DNA from: Acidobacteria bacterium Mor1
GTDB taxonomy: Bacteria; Acidobacteriota; Polarisedimenticolia; Polarisedimenticolales; Polarisedimenticolaceae
Reading direction: 5' to 3'
Length of the DNA stretch: 64,000 bases
NCBI GenBank assembly: GCA_001664505.1
Contig: CP011806.1
Span: forward strand, 4,448,148-4,512,147
How positions within the stretch are numbered: position 1 is the stretch's first letter; each line of letters opens with the position of its first letter. Under the pieces are notes generated by a model, which was not told the origin of the DNA, ran no database searches, and saw only the letters and a program-made list of their open reading frames with translations. A program made the position numbers and the translations under genes. Positions 35,542-43,543 of this stretch are shown piece by piece.

Positions 35542-38315
35542 CGCCTGTCTCCTGCCATCGGAACGGCCGCCACGTTGTAGGCCAGCCGGCCGCTCCCGGT
35601 TTCGGGCGCTTCCGAGGGCTCGCTGCCGCGCAGCAGCAGCAGCGCTCCCCAGGAACTGGGTGCATGTCGTTTCATCACGTCGTGTAGGGCCGCGGTGTGG
35701 GCCGCGGGGATGTCTCCGGAGAGCGCGAGCTCCCGGTAGAACGCCCCGTTGAACTCCGAGGCCAGGGTTTCGTCGAGGTCCGCCCGGGCGCCGATCACCC
35801 AGCTCGCGCCTCCCTTGATCAGCGAACCGGCCAGGCCGTAGTGGCCGCTGTCTGCCGTGGCCGGGTAGCGGCCGGAGCCGCAGGCACTGAGGTTGGCGAA
35901 TTCGAGAGAGGGGCGCAGCCCCGCCAGCCCGGCGGCGGTCAGCCAGCCGTCGGCCAGCACCAGCCGGGTCAGGTCGGGGAAGGAGGGTTCGTAGGTTGCG
36001 TGGGCATCGATATGAACCCAGCGTGCGCCGGTCAGCGCCAGGCGCACCGTCTCGGCCGAAGCGCGAGCTCCCTCGAGCACATCCGCATCGGGGAACAGCG
36101 TGCGGTATTCGCCGGCCAGCCGGGAGGCCTGGGCGAGATCGCCGGTGGGGTTGACCACGAACAGCGTGCGGTCGGTTTCGCCCGTGGGTTGCGCGGCACT
36201 GCCGGTGTGAGCCGGCACGTTGGCCACCGTCGTGCGGGTCGCGAGCCACTCTCCGGAGTCGGTTTCGAGGGCGGCCAGCGGGACCTGCTGAAGCGCTCCG
36301 TGCAGCGCGAAGCGGGTCACGTCGCCCAGGTCGTCGGTACGGGGAGCCAGGGCCCGGGCCAGGGGCTCGGTCAACCGGCGCCATTCGGTGGCGTCGACGT
36401 CGCGGCGGTCGAGGGCCTTCTCGATCTCGGCAACTCGTTGCGCGAGAGCGTTCCGTTCGAGAGGAGTACGCCGGTAGAGCGTGGTGCGCTCGCCATCGCG
36501 GCGCAGCAGGATCACCTCGTTCTCCACCGGGAATGCGCGATAGTCGGCGATCTCGCCGCCGGTGCCGAGGGCACCGCAGCCGCTGCGGGATGCGATGGTC
36601 GCCTCGAGCCGACTCATCAACGACTGTCGCGCACCCGCTCGCTGACGCTTACGCGCCGGAGAGGCGGGGACGCTGAGCCGGCTCAGCTCGTCGAGCAGCG
36701 CCTGTTCTTCGTCGCTGTCGGTGGCCGAGTCGCAGACCGAGCCGTCCCGGTCCCGCAGGGTCAGGGCGTCGAGCTGTTCGAGGATCTGCCAGGCCCGGCC
36801 GGGGTGGCCCAGCTCCGTGGCGTTCCGGGCGGCACGGTAGAAGTCTTCCGCCCGGCGTCCCGGTCCGAGTTTCATGTTCCGGTCGGTCGGCCGGGCTGCG
36901 TCTCGTTCGTGGTTGGCCAGAGCCGTTTCGAGGGCGCTGCCGGCTGCCTCGAGATCTCCCTGGCGGCGGAGCAGGGCCGCGGCGCAACTCGCACCCCATG
37001 CCGCCAGGCGGGGTTCGCCGGAATCGGCCACGGCGCGGCACTCGTCGAGGGCCTGCTCCGGTTTGCCTGCCGCGGACAGGTGATCCGAGCGCACCAGCCG
37101 GGACCAGAGCGCAAGCCGCCGGGCCTTGAGGCCGTCCTCGCCCGCCTCGGCGAGGCTCCGCTCGAGCAACGGGCCGGGGTCGCGGCCGAGACGCGCTTCG
37201 ATGTACGCGAGGTTCATCAAGATGTTGGCCCGCTCCGCAGCGCCCAGCGCATTCGAGTTCGCATCGAGGGCGCTCCGCAACAGGCCCTCTGCCTCGTCCA
37301 GAGCAAGGTGGTCGGTCGACGGATCCTGGGCGATCAACCAGCTCAGGGTGATCTGGGCGGCCGGGAGATGCCGGTTGTCGAAGCCGGCTTCGCGGCTGCG
37401 ATCCAGCATGCGGCCTAGCCGTTCCCGGGCCGGCTGCTCGGCACCGATCCGAAACAGCATGCCCGCCTGGCGGTTGGCCACCGCCAGGATTCCCGAGTCG
37501 GCGATCCGTGAGTAGTGCGCTTCGGCGTGTCCCAGGTGTTCCCAGGCTTCGCCGGGGCCGGCGTCCCGCTCCATGGCCAGGTTGGCTCGCTCGAGGGCGA
37601 CGATGGCGGCGGACTCGCTGGCCGCAGGATGGTTGATCCAGTCGGGTAGCGTGGCGAGCAGAGAGCCGGCTTCGCCCAGAGCCGCTTCGGTGCCTTGCTG
37701 GCGCAGGAAGTAGACCGCCATCAGGTCGAAGCGCACGCCGAGCAGCGGATAACCCGCGTCCTCGGCGCGATCGCCGAGGTCGCGTAGCTGCGCCGCCATC
37801 TCGAGGTGGTCCACGCCGCTCCGCAATGCGGGCAAGCGTTGCTGCCACAGTTCGGAGAAGGTCGTCGTATCCGGCTCGAACATGATCGGCCGGCAGGGAA
37901 GGTCCTGACGGCGCCCGTCGTAGACATCCTCGATGGAGCCGCAGACCTCCTGGATGCCGGCGGTCTTGATGCTGCCCAGCGGTACGCCGTAGCAAACGGT
38001 GCTGCCGAAGCGGACCGCAGGAGGCTTCGATTCCGCCGGGGCTGCGTCGCCGCCGATATGTAGCCGGGCTTGCCACTGGCTGGTGTCGACCGAGGGGCGG
38101 GTTTCGATGCAGAGGTCCAGCATGTTCTCGTTGCCGATCACCTTGGGCATCAGGGATCCGTCGGCGGTGAACGATGCATCGCGGTGGCCGCGGAAGGTCC
38201 AGGTCGCATCCTCGAGCAGATCGTTTCCCGGCGCAGGCGCACAGGCCTGCATCAGCAGCAGGAGCGCTGCCCACATCCCCGCCTGTCGACAGGTTCGATG
38301 GGGAGCATGGCTCAC
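35538..38315 (-). CDS. exported TPR-CHAT caspase-like protease
   Basis: A 925-aa protein with a GTG start at 38315 that overlaps the sigma-factor stop (GTGA). The leader MSHAPHRTCRQAGMWAALL runs to Cys25 and resembles a lipoprotein or signal peptide (atypical lipobox). An N-terminal beta-rich region to about residue 190 is followed by TPR-like helices from about 190 to 580. The CHAT domain covers about 600-910, with catalytic His772 (WVHIDAHATY) and Cys812 (FANLSACGSG) in the expected places. CHAT proteins are C14-type cysteine proteases. The export signal implies periplasmic action, unlike the cytoplasmic CHAT of type III-E CRISPR. Second gene of a four-gene operon. Confidence 0.88.
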   Translation of the reverse strand: MSHAPHRTCRQAGMWAALLLLMQACAPAPGNDLLEDATWTFRGHRDASFTADGSLMPKVIGNENMLDLCIETRPSVDTSQWQARLHIGGDAAPAESKPPAVRFGSTVCYGVPLGSIKTAGIQEVCGSIEDVYDGRRQDLPCRPIMFEPDTTTFSELWQQRLPALRSGVDHLEMAAQLRDLGDRAEDAGYPLLGVRFDLMAVYFLRQQGTEAALGEAGSLLATLPDWINHPAASESAAIVALERANLAMERDAGPGEAWEHLGHAEAHYSRIADSGILAVANRQAGMLFRIGAEQPARERLGRMLDRSREAGFDNRHLPAAQITLSWLIAQDPSTDHLALDEAEGLLRSALDANSNALGAAERANILMNLAYIEARLGRDPGPLLERSLAEAGEDGLKARRLALWSRLVRSDHLSAAGKPEQALDECRAVADSGEPRLAAWGASCAAALLRRQGDLEAAGSALETALANHERDAARPTDRNMKLGPGRRAEDFYRAARNATELGHPGRAWQILEQLDALTLRDRDGSVCDSATDSDEEQALLDELSRLSVPASPARKRQRAGARQSLMSRLEATIASRSGCGALGTGGEIADYRAFPVENEVILLRRDGERTTLYRRTPLERNALAQRVAEIEKALDRRDVDATEWRRLTEPLARALAPRTDDLGDVTRFALHGALQQVPLAALETDSGEWLATRTTVANVPAHTGSAAQPTGETDRTLFVVNPTGDLAQASRLAGEYRTLFPDADVLEGARASAETVRLALTGARWVHIDAHATYEPSFPDLTRLVLADGWLTAAGLAGLRPSLEFANLSACGSGRYPATADSGHYGLAGSLIKGGASWVIGARADLDETLASEFNGAFYRELALSGDIPAAHTAALHDVMKRHAPSSWGALLLLRGSEPSEAPETGSGRLAYNVAAVPMAGDRR

Positions 38316-38977
38316 AGGCCGAGCTTCCTCGCGCAACTCTCGATCGTCTGGTTGAGCGACAGCTTCAGCTTGTAGGTCGCCTTGCGGGACCAGCCGGTCG
38401 CCTGGGAGATCTCTTCGGGGGTCAGCCCGTCGACGAAGCGCATCTTGTAGTAGAGGTAGACCCGTGCGTTGCCGCGACGCAGGCAGGCGTCGAGGCGCAC
38501 CAGGGTGTCCTTGTCCAGGTTGCGCTGTTCGGCGTCTTCGACACCGGGGCGTTGATCCGCGCCGAGGAGCGGAAGCGGACGGAAGCGGCGCCGTGAGCGG
38601 CGCCGGTTGCTCGCGATGCCGCAGGCGAGGTTCCAGAAGAAGCACTCCAGCTTGCTGTCGGTTTGCGAGGCGGGGGGAGTGCGCGTCACGAAACTGCGCA
38701 GGACACGCGCGTCGTCCTGGAAGAACAAAACGAAGGCATCGTGCAGCAGTTCTTCCGCATCGAGTCCGGCGGACTGGTAGCGGCTTCGCAGTCTGCGCAA
38801 CAGCTTCGGCGCGAAGCGGTCGTAGAGCCAACCCTTGGAGGCCGTGCAGCCGTCGAGGACCTGCTCCAACATCTCGGGAAGTTCGGAGCGCAAGCCCGGC
38901 CGGCGCAGAGCGTCGTGCAGGTTCCCGCCGATCCCGCCCTCGGCCGCGTGCTGCCTCGCGTCGTCCTTTTCTCGCAT
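38312..38977 (-). CDS. ECF-like sigma factor of the minus-strand CHAT operon
   Basis: A 221-aa sigma-70-like protein, first of its operon. Region 2 is seen in WLYDRFAPKLLRRLRSRYQSAGLDAEELLHDAFVLFFQD and FFWNLACGIASNRRRSRRRF; region 4 in YLYYKMRFVDGLTPEEISQATGWSRKATYKLKLSLNQ. The ~45 residues before region 2 look like an extra N-terminal extension. The start ATG 38977 lies at the edge of the 324-bp region shared with the other operon. Its stop overlaps the CHAT start, so dosage of the two is linked. Confidence 0.85.
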   Translation of the reverse strand: MREKDDARQHAAEGGIGGNLHDALRRPGLRSELPEMLEQVLDGCTASKGWLYDRFAPKLLRRLRSRYQSAGLDAEELLHDAFVLFFQDDARVLRSFVTRTPPASQTDSKLECFFWNLACGIASNRRRSRRRFRPLPLLGADQRPGVEDAEQRNLDKDTLVRLDACLRRGNARVYLYYKMRFVDGLTPEEISQATGWSRKATYKLKLSLNQTIESCARKLGL

Positions 38978-39301
38978 TGTCTATTCACCCGCCGTTGAGT
39001 CGCTGAGACAGAAAGTGTACGTCGCTGTTCTTTTCGGGGGGGAAGTTTTCCGGCCTCCGGACTCCAGAAAAAGTGAGGGAAAAGCGGGTCTTTGACGCGC
39101 CGATTTCGTGCGCCCAAAAGTGGGCGTGACAGGGGGCCGGTTTGTCCCGCGTGCGGGAAGTCGACCCCTGATCGCATCGCCGGCGGCTCTCGGAGGCCGG
39201 CTTTACTTTCCCGACCAACCACCGAAGAATGGCGCGGTGGCTCCTTCCATCAGTATCCGTAGGTTGAGTGACCGGCCCGGCCCGCGGGGCCCGGTGCGGC
39301 G
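38978..39301. promoter_or_regulatory. shared divergent control region of two sigma/CHAT operons
   Basis: This 324-bp stretch carries no gene. It holds two short perfect inverted repeats, CGCCCA-AAAG-TGGGCG (39111-39126) and TCCCGC-GT-GCGGGA (39144-39157), candidate operators. A GC-rich stem (ACCGG and CCGGT arms, about 39271-39294) ends just before the plus-strand sigma GTG and could mask it, as no good ribosome binding site is visible there. I could not fix an ECF -35/-10 pair in either direction. Confidence 0.5.
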
Positions 39302-39898
39302 GTGAACGACGCGCAACGCATCGAAGCGGTCCTGGCCGGCGACCGCGCCGCTGCCGAAGCGTTGATCGAAGACGTCGAGCGACGGGTGCTCGCGATTGCT
39401 CGCGGCCAGTTCCGGCTTTCTCCCGAAGAGAGTGAAGACGTGTTGCTGTCCCTCTGCGAGAAATTGTGGCGGGATGACGCCGCAGCATTGCGACAGTGGC
39501 AAGGCCGCGGTCCCTTCGCGGCCTATGTCTCGGTGATCGCCAGCCGTGCGTGCCTGATGTACCTGCGTGAGAAGAAGCGACGCACCCCGGAGGTTGCGGG
39601 ACTCGAGCTCGATCAAATCGCCGGCGAGCAGGCAGCCACCAGCGACGTGGAACGGAACGAAGAACGCGAGCTGTTGGCTCGCGGATTGGAGCGCCTGTCG
39701 GAACGGGACCGGCACCTGATCCGCCTGCGGTTTCTCGAGGAGCGGGACTACGAGGACTTGACCCGGGAACTGGGGATTTCTTACGGCGCGGCGCGCAAGG
39801 GAGTGCACAGCGCAGTGACCCGGCTGCGCCGCGCTCTGGCCGATCTCGAGCCTTCCTGGTTCAAGGCGGTAACAGGCCGCCGGGGAGAGCATCAGTAG
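39302..39898 (+). CDS. ECF-like sigma factor of the plus-strand CHAT operon
   Basis: A 198-aa ECF sigma factor starting at GTG 39302. Region 2 appears as AAEALIEDVERRVLAIARGQFRLSPEESEDVLLSLCEKLWRDD with FAAYVSVIASRACLMYLREKKRR; region 4 as LSERDRHLIRLRFLEERDYEDLTRELGISYGAARKGVHSAVTRLRR. No strong ribosome binding site precedes it, and a GC stem lies over the start. It is followed after 31 bp by its membrane zinc-finger anti-sigma partner. It diverges strongly in sequence from the 38,312 sigma, so the two probably read different promoters. Confidence 0.88.
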   Translation: MNDAQRIEAVLAGDRAAAEALIEDVERRVLAIARGQFRLSPEESEDVLLSLCEKLWRDDAAALRQWQGRGPFAAYVSVIASRACLMYLREKKRRTPEVAGLELDQIAGEQAATSDVERNEERELLARGLERLSERDRHLIRLRFLEERDYEDLTRELGISYGAARKGVHSAVTRLRRALADLEPSWFKAVTGRRGEHQ

Positions 39899-39929
39899 CC
39901 ATGGACGGCAGAAGTACGAGGAAAGGGCG

Positions 39930-41030
39930 ATGAGTCGCGAGTGCATCCGATTTGCAGAATGGGTCGGCCGGGAGACGGTCGCCGATGCCGGGGAGCGCTA
40001 CGGGTATCTGCGCCATGCGGTCGGCTGCGAGACCTGCCGTCGGGAGTTGACCGAGGCGGTCGCCCTCGGATCTCTCCTGTCCGGGCCTGCTTCCGGACCC
40101 CGGGGAGAGGTCGACCCGGCCGTCCTTGCCGAGAGTCTTTCGTCGGGCCGGGTGCCGGCGGAATCGCTCCACAGTGTCGAGAGCCTGGAATGGACCCTGG
40201 CGTCCATCGAGTCCCTCGGCCCCGAGGTGGAGCAGACGGCAGCAGAGGGGACCTACGAAGCATCGGCGACTACGCGCCGCCGTCTTCGACGTCTGGCGGT
40301 CGATGACCGATCCCGGGGCGGCGGGAGCCGCTGGGTCCCGGCACTCGCGGCGGCCGCCGCAATGATCCTCGCCGTGCTCTTCCTCTGGAATGCACGTCAG
40401 TCCGGCGGGGCCCGGCTGGCCGGCCTCGAAGACTGGCGCGAACCCTACGCGGCCGCCCTGGACGGTCGCGGCTTCGCAGGCGAGTCCCTGTTCGAGATCC
40501 CGGCAGGGGATGGCTCGGTGGTGCGGAGCGGCCCTGCCGGCGAGCTTTCGCTGGAGCCGCTGGAGCCTCGATGGGAGGCGGTCGCAGCCACCCCGGCCGC
40601 CCTGGTCGTCGAAGTCCGGGGGCAGGGGAGCCCACGGCGGCTCGAGGTGCTGCTGGTCGACGCCGCGAGAGAGCTGGTCTGGAGCGGAGAGCAGGAGGTC
40701 GCCGGGGGACCGCTGCGGGTTTCCACCGGGGATCTGCAGCTGGTGCCCGGAGAACGTTATTTCTGGCGGGTCCAGGCCGATCTCGGTGGAGATTTGATCG
40801 CCTCTCCCTTCGTCGGATTCGAGCTTCTTGCAGAGGATCGAGCACGGGAGTATGAAAGGTTGCGGGAGCTAAGCCGCGAGGAGCCGTTGATGGCCGCGGT
40901 GATCAGCGATCGATTCGGCCTGTACGGCGAGGCGGTCCGCTTCCTCGAGGCGTCCAGTGCATCTCCGGAGGTGGTCGAAGCGGGCCTGGCCGCGCTGGCG
41001 AAGAAGCGGGGAGTCGTCCCTGCGCCCTAG
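39930..41030 (+). CDS. membrane anti-sigma factor with zinc-binding (ZAS) motif
   Basis: A 366-aa single-pass protein. The N-terminal cytoplasmic domain has His29-x3-Cys33-x2-Cys36 (HAVGCETC), the zinc-binding anti-sigma signature of RsrA/ChrR-type proteins. A membrane helix lies at about 136-154. The extracytoplasmic half (155-366) has an Fn3-like stretch ending PGERYFWRVQADL. ATG 39930. It sits between the sigma gene and the CHAT gene, the usual place for an anti-sigma. In known ECF systems the outer part is cut by a protease to free sigma; the adjacent exported CHAT is the obvious candidate, which is inference. Confidence 0.8.
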   Translation: MSRECIRFAEWVGRETVADAGERYGYLRHAVGCETCRRELTEAVALGSLLSGPASGPRGEVDPAVLAESLSSGRVPAESLHSVESLEWTLASIESLGPEVEQTAAEGTYEASATTRRRLRRLAVDDRSRGGGSRWVPALAAAAAMILAVLFLWNARQSGGARLAGLEDWREPYAAALDGRGFAGESLFEIPAGDGSVVRSGPAGELSLEPLEPRWEAVAATPAALVVEVRGQGSPRRLEVLLVDAARELVWSGEQEVAGGPLRVSTGDLQLVPGERYFWRVQADLGGDLIASPFVGFELLAEDRAREYERLRELSREEPLMAAVISDRFGLYGEAVRFLEASSASPEVVEAGLAALAKKRGVVPAP

Positions 41031-43440
41031 CATCGCGCTTCGGGCGGGGCTGCTGATCGGTCTGATCCTTTGCTGCGGCGCGCTGCCGGCGGCAGCCGAA
41101 GGGACGGAGTCCGATGAGGAGCGGCGCAAGGCCGCACGGGCCCTGGCCAAACTCGCCTCGGGCTACAGCAGGGCCGGGGATCACCAACTCGCCTTCCAGA
41201 CCTACGCGAAGGCCCTCGCCGCTGCCCGCGAGCTGGGCGACGGCGTGCTCGAAGGGCGGCTCCTGCGAGACAGGGCCCAGACCTTCCGCCGCCAGCAGGC
41301 CTGGGACGACGCCAACCGCGACCTGCTCGCCGCCGTGGAGGCTTTCGAACGCGCCGGCGAGCCTGCACGCGCCGCCGAGGCCCGCCTTCAAACGGCAACC
41401 CGGCTCGCCTCGGAACAGGGGTTGGACGCGGCGCTGGACTTCGTCGACGGCCAGATGGCGATTCTGCGTGAGCTGGACGCGAGGAAGTACCTGGCTCGCG
41501 CGGTGAACCTGCGGGCGCGGCTCCTGGTCAATGCCGGGCGGATGAAAGATGCCCTTGCGGTCTTCGACGCATCCGACCTCGACATGACCGGCCTCGAAGG
41601 CGAGGAGTTGACCGGCCTCGGCCTGCGCGCCTACGCGGAACAACAGAGCGGCCGGTTGGAAGCCGCCCGCGGTTCCTATCTCAAGGTGCTGGAGCGCTCC
41701 TTCCGCAGAGGCGATCACCATGGTGTGGCCTACGCCTTTTGCAACCTGGGCGACGTGGAGGACGAGCTCGGGCTCACCGGCCTCGCCGAGGAGCGGCTCG
41801 ATGCCGCCATCGACCTGCTCGACGAGTTGCGCACCCGGGTCGCCGGCGGCGCGATGGAGCGCACGCGATTTCTCGACGTCCAGATCAGCGCCTACCACGG
41901 CAAGTTGATCAAGTTGATCGACTCCCGTTCTCCCGACCTCGCCTTCGAGCTGGCCGAGGGCTTCCATGCCCGCTCTTTCCTCGAGGTGGTCGAGGGAGCA
42001 GACCGGTCCGGCGGTTCCTCCGGTGCCAGGGAGCAAGCGGTCGGCTCCGAGGAGCAGGCGGCGTTCCGCGAGTTGATGGCGCTCCAGGAGCTGGAGCTGC
42101 GGGAGGGGCTCGACGCCGCCGGCCAGGAGCGCTTGCGGGTCGCCGAGCGGCGTTGGAGCACCCTTGTCCGCGAGGCGCGCCGGTTGAATCAGGATCCGGT
42201 GCCGACGGTGGTGCCCCAATCGATCCCGGAGATTCGCGCCGCGCTTCCCGAGGGCACCGGCTTTCTCAAGTACTGGGTTCATCCCAAGCGCACGGTGTAC
42301 TGGCTGGTCACCCGCGACGGCATCAAGCTGACCCAGGTGCCGATTGCGTCATCGGAACTGGAGGCCCGGCTCGAACGCTATCTGGCGCCGCTGCGCAGCC
42401 TCTCCCGGGCGGAAGACGTCGCGCTGCGGGGAAAGGTGCAGGAGCACCTGGAAGCCGGGCACGAGCTCTACCGGCTGTTGATGGAGCCGCTCTCCCGCGA
42501 CCTGTCCGAGCTGGACCACCTGATCGTCAACCCTCACGACATGCTGTGGCACCTGCCCTTCGGTGCGCTGGTTCGGGAATTGCCGGGCGAGGCCGAAGAG
42601 GGGCAGCCCCGTCCGCTGTTTCACGAGTACGCCGCGGCGGGCTACATGGCCGACGCAGTGGACTTCAGCTACGTCCACTCCGCGACGGTGTGGGCCACGC
42701 TCCGCGCTCGTTCATCGCCGGCAGCCGGCCTGTTGGCCATCGCGCCGTCCCTCGAGCAATCGGAAGAGGCATTCCGAGCCGGCTGGGCACTCGACCCCTT
42801 GCCCTCGGCGCAGCCCGAGGCCACCGCACTGGCCGAGCGCTGGCCCGGGGGGCGTGCGTTGGTCGGGGCCGCGGCGACCGAGTCGGCGGTCAAGGAGCTC
42901 CTGGCCGGCCGCCGGTTGGTTCATTTCGCCACCCACGGCCGGCTGAGCCTGGAGCATCCGGAGCTGTCGGCGGTGATGCTGAGGCCGGGGGCCGGCGAGG
43001 ACGGCCTGTTGCAGGCACACGAGCTGGCGGGATTGGGCTGCGCTGCGGAACTGGTCAGCCTGGCTGCCTGCGACACCGCCATGGGGCAGCTCAGCCGCGG
43101 AGAGGGCCTGGTCGGCCTCGGCCGCTCCTTCCTGCTGGCGGGGGCGCGCAACGTGCTGGTGTCGCTGTGGCGCATCGACGATGAGGCGACTTCGAGGGTG
43201 ATGGACGCGTTCTACGGAAATGTGGCCGGCGGGTTGCCGCTGGACACCGCCCTGGGACGTGCTCAGAAGGGGCTTCAGGAGGGGGTGAGCCGGCGAACGG
43301 TGGTCCTCGACGGCGAGGAGGTCAGCTACGCCCACCCCTATTTCTGGGCGTCGTTCGTCTTGCTCGGCGGAAGTGCCACCGATGTGAACCGGCCCGTCGG
43401 CATCGCGGCGGCGGCGCGAACCCCTCCCGCGCAACGCTGA
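40957..43440 (+). CDS. exported TPR-CHAT caspase-like protease (paralogue)
   Basis: An 827-aa protein; a GTG start at 40957 with GAGG upstream is used. An in-frame CTG at 41020 with GGGGAG upstream would give a classical short signal peptide (SIALRAGLLIGLILCCGALPAAA) and is a fair alternative. TPR-like helices run about 50-400 (RALAKLASGYSRAGDHQLAFQTYAKALAAAREL; VLEGRLLRDRAQTFRRQQ). The CHAT domain covers about 440-810 with His660 (HFATHG) and Cys705 (SLAACDT), both canonical, so it is predicted catalytically competent. It overlaps the end of the anti-sigma gene. The exported location sets it apart from cytoplasmic CHATs. Confidence 0.92.
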   Translation: MHLRRWSKRAWPRWRRSGESSLRPSIALRAGLLIGLILCCGALPAAAEGTESDEERRKAARALAKLASGYSRAGDHQLAFQTYAKALAAARELGDGVLEGRLLRDRAQTFRRQQAWDDANRDLLAAVEAFERAGEPARAAEARLQTATRLASEQGLDAALDFVDGQMAILRELDARKYLARAVNLRARLLVNAGRMKDALAVFDASDLDMTGLEGEELTGLGLRAYAEQQSGRLEAARGSYLKVLERSFRRGDHHGVAYAFCNLGDVEDELGLTGLAEERLDAAIDLLDELRTRVAGGAMERTRFLDVQISAYHGKLIKLIDSRSPDLAFELAEGFHARSFLEVVEGADRSGGSSGAREQAVGSEEQAAFRELMALQELELREGLDAAGQERLRVAERRWSTLVREARRLNQDPVPTVVPQSIPEIRAALPEGTGFLKYWVHPKRTVYWLVTRDGIKLTQVPIASSELEARLERYLAPLRSLSRAEDVALRGKVQEHLEAGHELYRLLMEPLSRDLSELDHLIVNPHDMLWHLPFGALVRELPGEAEEGQPRPLFHEYAAAGYMADAVDFSYVHSATVWATLRARSSPAAGLLAIAPSLEQSEEAFRAGWALDPLPSAQPEATALAERWPGGRALVGAAATESAVKELLAGRRLVHFATHGRLSLEHPELSAVMLRPGAGEDGLLQAHELAGLGCAAELVSLAACDTAMGQLSRGEGLVGLGRSFLLAGARNVLVSLWRIDDEATSRVMDAFYGNVAGGLPLDTALGRAQKGLQEGVSRRTVVLDGEEVSYAHPYFWASFVLLGGSATDVNRPVGIAAAARTPPAQR

Positions 43441-43503
43441 GTTCGGTCGTGCCGCCGGAATCGGCGTACACTCCACACGAAATCTATGCGACAAGAGCAA
43501 GAA

Positions 43504-43524
43504 CCGGCGGGCTCGTGCCGCCGG
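43504..43524 (+). promoter_or_regulatory. 5' hairpin before the subtilase ribosome binding site
   Basis: CCGGCGG and CCGCCGG form a 7-bp perfect stem with a 7-nt loop, ending 8 bp before the GGGGGGGA ribosome binding site. No U-run follows. It could control translation or mRNA stability of the subtilase. Confidence 0.4.
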
Positions 43525-43543
43525 CTCCTTGCGGGGGGGATCC

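Noticed and set aside
33042-39080. AAAAAGTGAGGGA present twice (33042 and 39068)
   Set aside because: A 13-base match between two positions of a 64-kb window is expected by chance, and the surroundings do not match.
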